Source: JAGVPT01 sp963827085 (GTDB lineage Bacteria > Bacteroidota > Ignavibacteria > UBA10030 > UBA8401). Taken from it: a stretch of 64,000 nt of DNA. The position numbers were made by a program, and so were the translations under genes. Within the stretch, counting starts at the first letter, position 1, and the number at the start of each line of letters is the position of its first letter. Location of the stretch: assembly GCA_963827085.1 (NCBI GenBank), contig CAWGZY010000001.1, positions 474,300 to 538,299 on the forward strand, in the 5' to 3' direction. Positions 25,111 through 34,179 of this stretch are shown in pieces. The notes under the pieces were generated by a model. The model was not told the origin of the DNA, did not search any database, and saw only the letters and a list, made by a program, of their open reading frames with translations.

Positions 25111-25650
25111 TCAACTACCACTTGGTTGTGCCCCGAGCAAGCGTGCGAGCGTTAGGATCGTGGTCCAACTCCGTGTCGTAATTGGCCCACCAACAAGCTT
25201 CTCCAGTTGCCCAAGATGTTTGAGAACACTCATCTCACGACGGTGCATGCCTATAACAAAGCACTTGTAGTGATCAAGAACTTTTATAGACCATCGACCG
25301 GTCGTAGGGACAGTGAACGGAGGAGCACACAGCGGTTGTTGCCGTTTTGCCTGTACGCTGACGAACTGTACAATATCGCGTTTGGAGGAGCGGTGACCAT
25401 CGAACGGATTTTGCGATACCAGCTCGAGGATGTCGCGACCCTCACAGATCATGATAGTGGCATCAAATGGCAGAAACCGTTGAATTGTCTTTCGAAGTGG
25501 CACCCGCCGGACTGACCCTTGAATGATAAACGTTCCCGCTGCTCCAATGTTGATGGCGCCGTAGCGCTTCAGTCGCTTTGCCAATGTGGTCGGACGAAAC
25601 GTCCGGTGGCCACCAATATTGACGCCTTTGAGGAAGACTACTTGTGCCAT
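25111..25650 (-). CDS. DUF1697 protein
   Basis: 179 residues. VVFLKGVNIGGHRTFRPTTL is the DUF1697 opening (usual form: LLRGINVGG), followed by GAINIGAAGTFIIQGS and, near the end, ITTRSWTTILTLARLL, matching the family's closing TRNWNTV-type motif. Function unknown across the family. No signal peptide. Its base composition is somewhat richer in G+C than the neighbours. AAAGGT precedes the ATG. Confidence 0.8.
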   Translation of the reverse strand: MAQVVFLKGVNIGGHRTFRPTTLAKRLKRYGAINIGAAGTFIIQGSVRRVPLRKTIQRFLPFDATIMICEGRDILELVSQNPFDGHRSSKRDIVQFVSVQAKRQQPLCAPPFTVPTTGRWSIKVLDHYKCFVIGMHRREMSVLKHLGQLEKLVGGPITTRSWTTILTLARLLGAQPSGS

Positions 25651-25667
25651 TGATACCTTTTTTGCGG

Positions 25668-25818
25668 GCTAACGAACCGGAGCTAAGCTGCGGCGGCGAA
25701 GCGCCGCAGCGACGGTAGCCAGTCCGCGCATGGCGAGTCATGTCCGATAGGATCTGGTTGTTTCGCGCGTGTTAAATCGCCGACGGCTGGTTCCGTCAGC
25801 TTGAGCGACTGGTTAGGT
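25668..25818 (-). repeat. attC, type I
   Basis: Cores GGCTAAC/GTTAGGT. Confidence 0.92.
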
Positions 25819-25834
25819 TGCCTGCGGGGATTTG

Positions 25835-26047
25835 TTAAGCGGATTTCGCAAGGCGGAATGACTGAGCATCCAAAGAACGAAGAGCCTTTTGGATTGAGTC
25901 TACCGCTTTGTCTTCAAAGTAAACTTCCCCGCATTGTGTGCACACCCATGCTGGAACAGCATCCATTACAAGATGATAACTTTTCCGATCTGCATGATAT
26001 GGCGCCGTTCCCCGTTTAAGTTTTCCTTGGCATTGGATACATTTCAT
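25835..26047 (-). CDS. YgiT-type zinc-finger antitoxin
   Basis: 70 residues with two CxxC knuckles (C3-C6 and C36-C39, CTQCGEVYF) as in the N-terminal zinc domain of MqsA; the HTH part of MqsA is absent. Downstream of and overlapping the DUF4258 gene by 4 bases. This pairing is a known toxin-antitoxin organisation. Confidence 0.85.
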   Translation of the reverse strand: MKCIQCQGKLKRGTAPYHADRKSYHLVMDAVPAWVCTQCGEVYFEDKAVDSIQKALRSLDAQSFRLAKSA

Positions 26048-26373
26048 CTTTTTACCCTTTCCCGAAAATTCTCATTCCACTCATCAGCCGATGGTAAGTA
26101 GGCTGTGATAATTGCTAAGTAATCATTTTTTGGGGAACATACAATATGAATTGGTCTTCCTTCGGTCCCGAAGCCCAGAATCAGGCAACTATGCCCTCGC
26201 TGATCTTCGGGATAATCCTCGATAATCTCACCTTTTTCAATAATTGTACGAATTTCTGCGGAAGTAATCATTCTCTCGGGCCGTATCATCTGATTAACGG
26301 CATGAGGCAGAAAAAGTAATCTCTTTTTGCCGGCTTTTCGTACTATAGCAATAAAATTATCGGGACTGGCCAT
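26044..26373 (-). CDS. DUF4258 toxin
   Basis: 109 residues. LLFLPHAVNQMIRPERMITS with the conserved His, EIRTIIEKGEIIEDYPEDQR, then RPIHIVCSPKNDYLAIITAY are typical of DUF4258, which is distantly RelE/MqsR-like. Predicted mRNA interferase, held in check by the YgiT-type partner. AGGATAA lies before the ATG. Confidence 0.85.
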   Translation of the reverse strand: MASPDNFIAIVRKAGKKRLLFLPHAVNQMIRPERMITSAEIRTIIEKGEIIEDYPEDQRGHSCLILGFGTEGRPIHIVCSPKNDYLAIITAYLPSADEWNENFRERVKR

Positions 26374-26411
26374 TTTATCCTATTCGTAATGTACAAAAAA
26401 TATTTCAGGCA

Positions 26412-26563
26412 ACCTAACGGACCGGAGCTAAGCTGCGGCGGCGAAGCGCCGCAGCGACGGAATCCAGTCCGCGCGTGGCGAGTCATGTCCAAAAGTAGCT
26501 GATTGTTTCGCGCGTGTTAAATCACCAACGGCTGGTTCCGTTAGCTTGAGCGACTGGTTAGGT
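26412..26563 (-). repeat. attC, type I
   Basis: Cores ACCTAAC/GTTAGGT; CCGTTAGC for CCGTCAGC in the right arm. Confidence 0.93.
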
Positions 26564-26816
26564 GGCAAAGTCAGTTGGTTAACCTGCATACAGCTTCGCA
26601 CTAAGAATGCTTCGTTTTTGATTTTGCTTATAAACATAGCTCCCAACTATGATTGCCTGGTAAGTTTCCCGTACGAGATGATACCATTCTCTTGCTATGA
26701 TTGCAATTAGAATATCCAACTGCTCATAGACTCCATCTTTTAAAAGCCAGATTGATAGACACAACTTGAAAGATCGAAACTACTTCTCGCTTTGCGAAAC
26801 TAAGTTTTTCTTTGCC
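26564..26816 (-). other. ORF-less cassette body, family A copy 2
   Basis: Haplotype 1. Here the minus strand stays open for 61 codons from a TTG (SIWLLKDGVYEQLDILIAI), but comparison with other copies argues against coding. Confidence 0.8.
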
Positions 26817-26968
26817 ACCTAACGAACCGGAGCTAAGCTGCGGCGGCGAAGCGCCGCAGCGACGGTAGCCAGTCCGCGCGTGGCGAGTCATGTCCGATAG
26901 TAACTTGTTGTTTCGCGCGTGTTAAATCATCGACGGCTGGTTCCGTCAGCTTGAGCGACTGGTTAGGC
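26817..26968 (-). repeat. attC, type I
   Basis: Cores ACCTAAC/GTTAGGC; the right core contains the stop of the membrane-protein gene. Confidence 0.93.
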
Positions 26969-27835
26969 GGCTGCTTCATTAGATGAAGAATCCTGGGCGC
27001 TTGTTTTGTTGGATGTTAGGAATGCTAACAAGGTTATGAGTATACTAAGTATGACGCCAAAAATGGCAGGAGTTTCTATTCCCATTCTCCATTCGTAAAA
27101 GAACCAATTCGACGCTCCAACGAAATGAACGAACGTAAAAATGAAGATACAAATCAGCGCCAACCTTCTTGGAAGAATTGATACAAACCAAAATGCTGCC
27201 GCGAAATAAATTATATCCCAGGAGACATAGGCATACCAGCCACGGATCAAAAAGAAACGGGAAACTTCATTAGCCTCATGCGCGGTTTCACCATGAAGCC
27301 AATAGCTCGACGGCTGCCCGACGAGCGTGTTGATCATGTCCAGGAACATGGGAACCAGCATCACCCAGCGGAGCCTTTTGACGATCCGGCCAGCAGTTGA
27401 ACTCATCGTTGGAAATATTGCAAAAACTATGATCGTCGCGAGCACGAAGCCGTACATGGGGGTGGCGTTGAGGCCAAGATGCCATCGGACAACCAGCCAG
27501 TTGTTTGCCTCGAAAAAATGTCCGAAGAGAAAAGAGAAAATTGCTGTCAGCGCCGCCTTTCTTGGAAGAAGAGATACAAACGAAAACGCGGCTGACAAGT
27601 AGATCAAACAGGCGAGGAGATACGGCAACCAACCCCGGCCTAAGAAAAAGTCAAACGAGTGATTTGTTTCATTGCCAATGGACAACCCATCGCCGCGAAT
27701 GGCTGTTTCAGGATGATGCCAATAGCTTTCCGGCTGGCCCGAAAGCGTATTGACCATGCAGAAAAGGATTGCACCAGTCATTACCCAACGAAGCCTTTTG
27801 ACGGTTTGATCGGAGGTGAATTTGAATAATGGCAT
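26963..27835 (-). CDS. Membrane protein with internal duplication
   Basis: 290 residues, about eight membrane segments. Two homologous halves: VKRLRWVMTGAILFCMVNTL, SGQPESYWHHPETA and FFLGRGWLPYL in the first are mirrored by VKRLRWVMLVPMFLDMINTL, VGQPSSYWLHGETA and FFLIRGWYAYV in the second, each ending with LPRRLAL-like and NWxxxxWxxG motifs. No family recognised. The GQPxSYW and ETA motifs look like conserved pore or ligand residues. The TAA stop is inside the attC core. Confidence 0.7.
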   Translation of the reverse strand: MPLFKFTSDQTVKRLRWVMTGAILFCMVNTLSGQPESYWHHPETAIRGDGLSIGNETNHSFDFFLGRGWLPYLLACLIYLSAAFSFVSLLPRKAALTAIFSFLFGHFFEANNWLVVRWHLGLNATPMYGFVLATIIVFAIFPTMSSTAGRIVKRLRWVMLVPMFLDMINTLVGQPSSYWLHGETAHEANEVSRFFLIRGWYAYVSWDIIYFAAAFWFVSILPRRLALICIFIFTFVHFVGASNWFFYEWRMGIETPAIFGVILSILITLLAFLTSNKTSAQDSSSNEAAA

Positions 27836-27859
27836 AATGTCATTTGGTTTTGTGCAGCC

Positions 27860-28011
27860 GCCTAACGAACCGGAGCTAAGCTACGGCGGCGAAGGGCCGC
27901 AGCGACGGTAGCCAGTCCGCGCGTGGCGAGTCATGTCCGATAGTAGTTGTTTGTTTCGCGCGTGTTAAATCACCAACGGCTGGTTCCGTCAGCTTGAGCG
28001 ACTGGTTAGGG
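27860..28011 (-). repeat. attC, type I
   Basis: Cores GCCTAAC/GTTAGGG; left-arm hairpin has two changes (CTACGGCGGCGAAGGGCCGC). Confidence 0.92.
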
Positions 28012-28023
28012 CGCAACAAAATA

Positions 28024-28671
28024 TTAATTTTTGTTTGAAAAAACGAATATGAATAAAAAATGAACTGAATATATTGGCTCGTTTTTAGACAAACCAATTG
28101 AAGGTTCAATGATAAATTGACTCTCCTCTGATTTTAATACTATAGGAACAGCGATTTCTGTCAGTGACATTGGTTGCTGTAAAACAATCGGGCTGCCATT
28201 CGCCAACTGTGAAGTCAGAGAAAAAATAACTGACGGTTGCAAAAAAGTGTTCGTGTCTACTTGAAATGCCCGATATAAAAATCCACCGTACGAATAAAAA
28301 ATAAAATCAGCTGATTGAGCATTTAAGGTAGAGCTGAGTGTTTGCATTTCAAATTGACCTAGTGCAGAAATGCCTATTGGAAATGATTCGTTCGGTTTGA
28401 TTATGTGCATATCGATAGAGAACGACAATGCTCTAGAAAAAGGTTTTATATCATCCGATTGCTGTCTTGCATGAAGTAAAGCAAAGGCAAAATCAAGATC
28501 AAACGTGCCGTTGCCTGATATTATGCCTGCTAGGGCATATCCAATGGATTTGGAATTTGAAAAAAGAGAAAACTCCCCGCCATAGGCGTTTTGACCCCGC
28601 TCTATAAATTCACCTTGGGAAAACGCACACTGATTTAGAAACAGCATAAACATTATAGAGAATCTTTTCAT
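28024..28671 (-). CDS. Secreted protein, probable outer-membrane barrel
   Basis: 215 residues from the ATG at 28671 (earlier codons are attC read-through). Signal peptide MKRFSIMFMLFLNQCAFSQ. Strand-rich body with GGEFSLFSNSKSIGYALAGI, LDFAFALLHARQQ, FPIGISALGQFEMQ, ADFIFYSYGGFLYRAFQV and a final aromatic strand IYSVHFLFIFVFSNKN, consistent with an outer-membrane beta-barrel. No family recognised. Confidence 0.6.
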   Translation of the reverse strand: MKRFSIMFMLFLNQCAFSQGEFIERGQNAYGGEFSLFSNSKSIGYALAGIISGNGTFDLDFAFALLHARQQSDDIKPFSRALSFSIDMHIIKPNESFPIGISALGQFEMQTLSSTLNAQSADFIFYSYGGFLYRAFQVDTNTFLQPSVIFSLTSQLANGSPIVLQQPMSLTEIAVPIVLKSEESQFIIEPSIGLSKNEPIYSVHFLFIFVFSNKN

Positions 28672-28686
28672 GCATGCCCTTTTGCG

Positions 28687-28838
28687 CCCTAACGAACCGG
28701 AGCTAAGCTGCGGCGGCGAAGCGCCGCAGCGACGGTAGCCAGTCCGCGCGTGGCAGGTCACGTCCGATAGTAGCTGGTTGTTTCGCGCGTGTTAAATCAC
28801 CAACGGCTATTTCCGTCAGCTTGAGCGACTGGTTAGGC
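28687..28838 (-). repeat. attC, type I
   Basis: Cores CCCTAAC/GTTAGGC. Confidence 0.93.
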
Positions 28839-28880
28839 GGCAGAACAGGTTTTAAAGCATTTTCCGCGTTGCTCTGCTTT

Positions 28881-29819
28881 CTATTGCTTTGACCAGGAGG
28901 AATTATATCCATTAATATTTAACAATTGTTGTGTGGTGTCCTTAGCGACATCGTAAAGCCAGATGTTTGTACCCACCGCGTAACCGCCATAAAAAGTATC
29001 ATACACAACACTTGACGAACACACAATGTATTTATCATCGGGAGACCACATAGGGAAGTCAAAATCGAGGTGATCACCGCTAATGATTTTGTGATCATTT
29101 GAACCATCAATATTGGTAAGCCATATTTCGGTCCAGCGATGTGCACTATTGAATGATTTTGAATATATCACCATACGTCCGTCTTGGGAAACGTCAGGAT
29201 TGTTTGCTTGGGTTGCGGTATCACCAACGATAATTTGTGACGTTGAATCCATTAAATTGAACTTAATTAACTGATTGGCGACCCCAGACTGTGCTTCTGT
29301 AGAATAAACCAAGAACTCATCATTAGGACCAAAAGCAATGTTAGAATTCGGGTCAATCGGGATGTTTACTTTCACACCATTTATTCGCATTTCTCTGGTT
29401 GCGTTGGGATAAAAATAGTAAGAGACGAGCGTATTATGTCGAGTAAAGCCTGAGAAGACAGACCTTTGGTAAGTAGTAATATTTCCGTTGCTCAGGTTCA
29501 ATAAGTTCAGATCGAAGTTCTCAACCTTCCCGTCGTATGCTATCTGATCTCCGCGTGGAGAGATAACTGGATCATAAAAATCATCGCTCGAAGATGTTTT
29601 GACTTCTGTGAGAGATTTGCTTTGGCCATCAATAACATAGAGATGCTTCGCGTCAGCATATTCTCCTTCATCTTGATTGACGAATACGATTTTGCCAGTA
29701 ATTTTGCCCCAAGGGATTTGGGATGTGTTAGGTGTGGTTTGGGGGTTCGTCAGAAAATCGCATCCTGAAAGTAAAGCGAGGATCGTTGCTGGAAGTATTA
29801 TAAAGAATGATTTATTCAT
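28881..29819 (-). CDS. TolB/PD40-like beta-propeller lipoprotein
   Basis: 312 residues with a lipobox LLSGC near 20. Repeated PD40 blades: DDFYDPVISPRGDQIAYDGK, IAFGPNDEFLVYST, NNPDVSQDGRMVIYSK and FPMWSPDDKYIVCSSS (residues ~80-290), as in the C-terminal propeller of TolB. Likely attached to the outer membrane facing the periplasm or exterior; partner unknown. No strong ribosome site. Confidence 0.8.
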   Translation of the reverse strand: MNKSFFIILPATILALLSGCDFLTNPQTTPNTSQIPWGKITGKIVFVNQDEGEYADAKHLYVIDGQSKSLTEVKTSSSDDFYDPVISPRGDQIAYDGKVENFDLNLLNLSNGNITTYQRSVFSGFTRHNTLVSYYFYPNATREMRINGVKVNIPIDPNSNIAFGPNDEFLVYSTEAQSGVANQLIKFNLMDSTSQIIVGDTATQANNPDVSQDGRMVIYSKSFNSAHRWTEIWLTNIDGSNDHKIISGDHLDFDFPMWSPDDKYIVCSSSVVYDTFYGGYAVGTNIWLYDVAKDTTQQLLNINGYNSSWSKQ

Positions 29820-29873
29820 ACACTGAAATTCAATTTAATACGCATCTGTGTATTGGACTTGGCCGTTTTTGCC

Positions 29874-30025
29874 GCCTAACGGACCGGAGCTAAGCTGCGG
29901 CGGCGAAGCGCCGCAGCGACGGAATCCAGTCCGCGCGAGCTAAGTCCTGTCCGATAGTACCTGGTCATTTCGCGCGTGCAAAATCATCGACGGCCCCTTC
30001 CGTCAGCTTGAGCGACTGGTTAGAA
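29874..30025 (-). repeat. attC, type I
   Basis: Cores GCCTAAC/GTTAGAA. Centre variant GCGAGCTAAGTCCTGTCCGA; CGGCCCCTTCCG loop in the right arm. Confidence 0.92.
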
Positions 30026-30041
30026 CGCACGCGGTTGCCTT

Positions 30042-30506
30042 TTATTCCGTCGCAATGTAAATGTCAACTTCTGGTATTTCTCGATGAAGAAATTGATCTC
30101 TATATACTTCATAGTCTGCCGTGTATGTTCGTTTTAGCTCTTTGTAGTTATCCCATATTTCTTGCCATGTCTTGATGACTGCGTCCGGAATTTGTCCTTT
30201 GCTAATATATCTCAAATAGTTCCCACCTTGAATTTGTCTTCCAATAAGTCCGTTCGGAATATGGTCAAGTGATTTTACTTTGCATCCAATGATCGCTGTA
30301 TAATCCTCCGTATAGTCAGATTTATAGTCCGTGTAAATAGAATAAATGTCATCACTTAATCGATCTGGGATTGTGGAAAGGACGTTCTCAGAATAAAATC
30401 TGCTCCATAGCTGCCCCATATCGATCATCGATTGGCCGTTTTTGTTTGTTGTCTTAACAAAAATTCCGATGATTTCAAAAGGGTCTATTTGTATTACGTT
30501 TCTCAT
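30042..30506 (-). CDS. Cass2-like effector-binding (GyrI-like) protein
   Basis: 154 residues. IIGIFVKTTNKNG, then IYSIYTDYKSDYTEDYTAII, GCKVKSLDHIPNGL and YLRYISKGQIPDAVIKTWQE match the Cass2 branch of the GyrI-like/AraC effector-binding fold, first described from an integron cassette and able to bind cationic drug-like molecules. No DNA-binding domain is present, so it would act as a free binding protein. GGAG precedes the ATG. Confidence 0.8.
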   Translation of the reverse strand: MRNVIQIDPFEIIGIFVKTTNKNGQSMIDMGQLWSRFYSENVLSTIPDRLSDDIYSIYTDYKSDYTEDYTAIIGCKVKSLDHIPNGLIGRQIQGGNYLRYISKGQIPDAVIKTWQEIWDNYKELKRTYTADYEVYRDQFLHREIPEVDIYIATE

Positions 30507-30577
30507 TTTGTTACTCCAAACTGTAATTTCAAGAAGAGCATTAATTGGATGACTATGCCAAAAGCGATTTCGTGCGT

Positions 30578-30728
30578 TCTAACGGACCGGAGCTAAGCTG
30601 CGGCGGCGAAGCGCCGCAGCGACGGTAGCCAGTCCGCGCGTGGCGAGTCATGTCCAATAGTAGCTGGCTGTTTCGCGCGTGTTAAATCACCAACGGCTGG
30701 TTCCGTCAGCTTGAGCGACTGGTTAGGT
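30578..30728 (-). repeat. attC, type I
   Basis: Cores TTCTAAC/GTTAGGT. Confidence 0.93.
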
Positions 30729-30982
30729 GGCAAAGTCAGTTGGTTAACCTCTATACCGCTTCGCACTAAGAATGCTTCGTTTTTGATTGTGCTTATAAAC
30801 ATAGCTCCCAACTATGATTGCCTGGTAAGTTTCCCGTACGAGATGATACCACTTTCTCAGAGATTTTGCAATTAGAAAATCTGACTGCTTGTAGACTCAT
30901 CTTTTTTGGAGCTTAAATCAAGAAACGAAACTCGAATTATTGAAACTATTTCTTTCTTAGCCAAACCAAGTTTTTCTTTGCC
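30729..30982 (-). other. ORF-less cassette body, family A copy 3
   Basis: Haplotype 1. The high-coordinate third differs from copy 2 (GGAGCTTAAATCAAGAAACG), a segment shared with copy 8. Confidence 0.8.
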
Positions 30983-31134
30983 ACCTAACGGACCGGAGCT
31001 AAGCTGCGGCGGCGAAGCGCCGCAACGACGGAATCCATTCCGCGCGTGGCGAGTCATGTCCAATAGTAGCTGGTCGTTTCGCGCGTGTTAAATCACCAAC
31101 GGCTGGTTCCGTCAGCTTGAGCGACTGGTTAGGC
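30983..31134 (-). repeat. attC, type I
   Basis: Cores ACCTAAC/GTTAGGC. Confidence 0.93.
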
Positions 31135-31152
31135 AGCGCGCGCCATGTTTTT

Positions 31153-31992
31153 TTATTTTCGATTTTCTATGTCAAATTTAAAAAAGGCCAATATCTTACC
31201 ATTGGAATCCATGAAGACTATGTTCTTTGATGAATTTAGCAACTTAAGCTTGAAATAATTCAAATCTTCATTTTGCACTTTCTTTTTTAACAATGGCTCA
31301 AAATGATCGAAGCTCAATTTCGTTTTAGGATCGAGCTTCTTATAAAGTTCATCTTCATCACTAAATTCTAGTCTTATCTTGGATTTCGGTATAAACGAAT
31401 CTGGCAACTCTTCCAACCTGGTTGTATCATAGTAGACGCTGTCGGTTTCAGTTAACCCCATTATTACATAGAAACTCATCCCTCCAGTTGAACACGGTGC
31501 AATGACTGACTTGATATTCCAGCGCGGCGCGAACTCAATATAATGTTCAGACAGCACTAATTTTACGATTGTGGTATTAGCGTGATTGAAAATGCTAAAC
31601 CCTATTCTGTTAAATGTTTGGCTGCTAATGACCTTCAATAGATCCGTATTCTGTTCAAAATTAATTTCATCCATGCTATTGGCTTCTAACACAACGCTTC
31701 TTATTCCGTAGTCGAATATATGTTTACCCCTCAGAAAATTAAGGAGGTTTACTTGATTGTGGCCATATGCATCTATTAGCTGCGAAGGGTCCGTTGTATC
31801 AATCAGTTCAGACGCTTGACTTAGAACGCTATCGACAATCAGCCCATCCAGATTTAATTTGTCCCTTGTTGAATTAATCTTATTTATTATTGTGATGCTG
31901 TCAGCGGATGGATTAATTTCCGTGGTGCTTGCTATTGATTGATAGGAAGTATCCTGACAAAATAGAAGCAGTAAAAATAATGGTGTTGACAT
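31153..31992 (-). CDS. Secreted protein of unknown family
   Basis: 279 residues. The hydrophobic start MSTPLFLLLLFCQDTSYQ may be a signal peptide or lipobox (LLLLFC). The body is mixed alpha/beta with no recognised motif; APCSTGGMSFYVIMGLTETD and a charged KLDPKTKLSFDHFEPLLKKK region stand out. Single-gene cassette with long matching inverted ends (GCAGCGCGC). Confidence 0.5.
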   Translation of the reverse strand: MSTPLFLLLLFCQDTSYQSIASTTEINPSADSITIINKINSTRDKLNLDGLIVDSVLSQASELIDTTDPSQLIDAYGHNQVNLLNFLRGKHIFDYGIRSVVLEANSMDEINFEQNTDLLKVISSQTFNRIGFSIFNHANTTIVKLVLSEHYIEFAPRWNIKSVIAPCSTGGMSFYVIMGLTETDSVYYDTTRLEELPDSFIPKSKIRLEFSDEDELYKKLDPKTKLSFDHFEPLLKKKVQNEDLNYFKLKLLNSSKNIVFMDSNGKILAFFKFDIENRK

Positions 31993-32015
31993 GTTGTCTT
32001 CTTTATTAGCGCGCT

Positions 32016-32168
32016 GCCTAACGGACCGGAGCTAAGCTGCGGCGGCGAAGTGCTGCAGCGACGGTAGCCTGTCCGCGCGAGCCAAGTCCCGTCCAACAAG
32101 TAACTGTTTGTTTTGCGCGTGTTAAATCATCGACGGCTGGTTCCGTCAGCTTGAGCGACTGGTTAGGT
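32016..32168 (-). repeat. attC, type I
   Basis: Cores GCCTAAC/GTTAGGT. Centre GCGAGCCAAGTCCCGTCCAA; hairpin GAAGTGCTGC. A near-identical cassette body near 63.3 kb has a type II attC instead. Confidence 0.92.
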
Positions 32169-32629
32169 TGCGCGACCACATTATAAAAACTATTTGAGAC
32201 TAAATATTCAGATGGAATCTGTTTTGTGATATCTCCCTCACGGATATCGAACTTTAGTCTGTATATGCCATATGGCATTATTGTGTCAGTCTCCATATGA
32301 ATGGTCGCAATGAACGTATCTCGATCTGCCAGCGATGTTGGCGGAACATCGATGTCGGCACAAAGCGGCGAGGCAAATGTTTTCCACGCTCCGTTGGCCG
32401 ATTGCTCTAAAATGAAGCTTGGAAAGCCACACCCAATATTGATGATTTCGACGTTTCTACCAAGATTGTTTTCAAATTTTACTGTTGCTGAGAGCTGGTT
32501 TTGGGTGGGAAATTCCATTTTTTGAGTTTCAATAACTAAACCAATACTGTCGTTCGTATTTGGCGAGTTAGTGTGATGACAACCAAAAGCTATTAACAAT
32601 ATGATTACTGCTACGATTGTTGTTTTCAT
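32018..32629 (-). CDS. Lipoprotein whose frame runs into the attC
   Basis: 203 codons. Lipobox LIAFGC near 17, then VIETQKMEFPTQNQLSATVK, FENNLGRNVEIINIGCGFPS and YGIYRLKFDIREGDITKQIP, a small Ig-like/BsuPI-type beta-sandwich of unknown role. After SEYLVSNSFYNVVAQ (~154) the frame reads the attC itself (PNQSLKLTEPAVDDLTRAKQ...), giving ~48 residues of attC-derived tail that end inside the left arm. Either the tail is really added, or the true stop was lost by a one-base deletion: the copy near 63.3 kb has one extra C here and stops after SEYLVCK. GAGGT precedes the ATG. Confidence 0.6.
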   Translation of the reverse strand: MKTTIVAVIILLIAFGCHHTNSPNTNDSIGLVIETQKMEFPTQNQLSATVKFENNLGRNVEIINIGCGFPSFILEQSANGAWKTFASPLCADIDVPPTSLADRDTFIATIHMETDTIMPYGIYRLKFDIREGDITKQIPSEYLVSNSFYNVVAQPNQSLKLTEPAVDDLTRAKQTVTCWTGLGSRGQATVAAALRRRSLAPVR

Positions 32630-32661
32630 GTTGTACCTCGGTTCTAATAGCTAATCGCGCA

Positions 32662-32813
32662 ACCTAACGGACCGGAGCTAAGCTGCGGCGGCGAAGCGCC
32701 GCAGCGACAGAATCCAGTCCGCGCGTGGCGAGTCATGTCCAATAGTAGCTGGTTGTTTCGCGCGTGTTAAATCATCGACGGCTACTTCCGTCAGCTTGAG
32801 CGACTGGTTAGGC
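32662..32813 (-). repeat. attC, type I
   Basis: Cores ACCTAAC/GTTAGGC. Confidence 0.93.
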
Positions 32814-32830
32814 GGCGTGCAGCTATTATG

Positions 32831-33451
32831 TTATTCGATTGAGTATGATGTTAGATCATTCATTTGTATTTGGTTCCCATATATTGCCCATATTCTGATG
32901 ACACCGACGTGGGGCAAAACATACGCCTCCGCAGCTAATGAATCACCTTCAAAGAAATCATAGACAACACAATTATCGAATCTTCCAGCAGGTACGGTCA
33001 ATGATTGACCTATTGCCTTTGTTTTTGTCAAAAGCATCTTAAACCTTAAAGTGTCTCCTGGTTGAGTTGGAAATAGAATGGCTCTTTTCGCAATTGGAGG
33101 CGGTGATGGAGTAATTGGAATTGGAAGCTCACTAGGGTCGTCAATCGCATAAAGCCCGTCGGTTTCATTAGCTAATAGCGAAATCGAAAAAGGCCAAAAA
33201 AAATCTTTGATTCCATATCCCACGAAGGTTCCAACTGTATCCGGACCGTACATTGTCATTGATATATTAAAAGTATCGATTGCCGTTTTGTTTAGGTCAA
33301 GCCAAGTACGTCTATAGTTCCAATTATTTCCATTTCTCATAGGCAAGAGACCAGGTATCATCCCATTTGAATTTACAATCTTGTCGTCGTTGCATGATAA
33401 TAGGAGGGAAACAAAGGCTAAGATGGAGAGAAGGTAGGATAGATTTTTCAT
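32831..33451 (-). CDS. Lipoprotein of unknown family
   Basis: 206 residues from the ATG at 33451 (signal SYLLSILAFVSLLLSC with lipobox SLLLSC). GLLPMRNGNNWNYRRTWLDL resembles the opening of the secreted protein at 18415-19332 (FFPLNIGNHWQYAY), and TVPAGRFDNCVVYDFFEGDS with GVIRIWAI closes a beta-rich domain often seen in hypothetical lipoproteins of this host group. Function unknown. Confidence 0.65.
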   Translation of the reverse strand: MKNLSYLLSILAFVSLLLSCNDDKIVNSNGMIPGLLPMRNGNNWNYRRTWLDLNKTAIDTFNISMTMYGPDTVGTFVGYGIKDFFWPFSISLLANETDGLYAIDDPSELPIPITPSPPPIAKRAILFPTQPGDTLRFKMLLTKTKAIGQSLTVPAGRFDNCVVYDFFEGDSLAAEAYVLPHVGVIRIWAIYGNQIQMNDLTSYSIE

Positions 33452-33505
33452 AAGATTAATGATTTTACGTGATGCAACGATTTTTAGCCACTGCAACTTC
33501 ACGCC

Positions 33506-33657
33506 GCCTAACGGACCGGAGCTAAGCTGCGGCGGCGAAGCGCCGCAGCGACGGCAGCCAGTCCGCGCGTGGCAAGTTATGTCCGATAGTAGCTGGCTGT
33601 TTCGCGCGCATTGAATCACCAACGGCTGGTTCCGTCAGCTTGAGCGACTGGTTAGGC
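33506..33657 (-). repeat. attC, type I
   Basis: Cores GCCTAAC/GTTAGGC. Confidence 0.93.
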
Positions 33658-33908
33658 GGCGAAGCGTGTCGGTTAAACCGCAGACCAGTTCGTATCAAGA
33701 ATGTTTCGTATTTGATACTATTTATAAACATAGCTCCCAACTATGATTGCTAGGAAAGCTCTCCGTACCAGATAATATCGTTTTATTGCAGATATTGCAA
33801 TTAGAAAATCAAGCTGCTTATAGATTCATATCTTTGGAGACTCAAATCAAGAGACGAAGCTTGGAAAACCGAAAACACTTTCTTCCTAGACATCTTATTT
33901 TTTTAGCC
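33658..33908 (-). other. ORF-less cassette body, variant A' copy 1
   Basis: Shares the centre of family A (haplotype 2, CCGTACCAGATAATATCG, and the CATAGCTCCCAACTATG hairpin) but has different ends, GGCGAAGCGTGTCGGTTAAA and AGCCGCCTAAC. Confidence 0.78.
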
Positions 33909-34060
33909 GCCTAACGGACCGGAGCTAAGCTGCGGCGGCGAAGCGCCGCAGCGACGGAATCCAGTCCGCGCGTGGCGAGCCACGTCCAATAGTAGCTGGT
34001 CGTTTCGCGCGTGTTAAATCATCGACGGCTATTTCCGTCAGCTTGAGCGACTGGTTAGGC
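33909..34060 (-). repeat. attC, type I
   Basis: Cores GCCTAAC/GTTAGGC. Confidence 0.93.
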
Positions 34061-34179
34061 GGCAGCAGATGTTTATTATGCCGAATGGTATTCATTAGCG
34101 TTTTTATGAAATTAACGCCTGAGAGGAGATAGTTGATTCGCCCTTAATGCCCCAAAGTTGCCGTATAAATCTCTAAAAA

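Noticed and set aside
26579..26764. 61-codon frame in family A cassettes as a conserved small protein
   Set aside because: Starts only with TTG, is interrupted in copies 1 and 7, and the substitutions show no codon-position bias.
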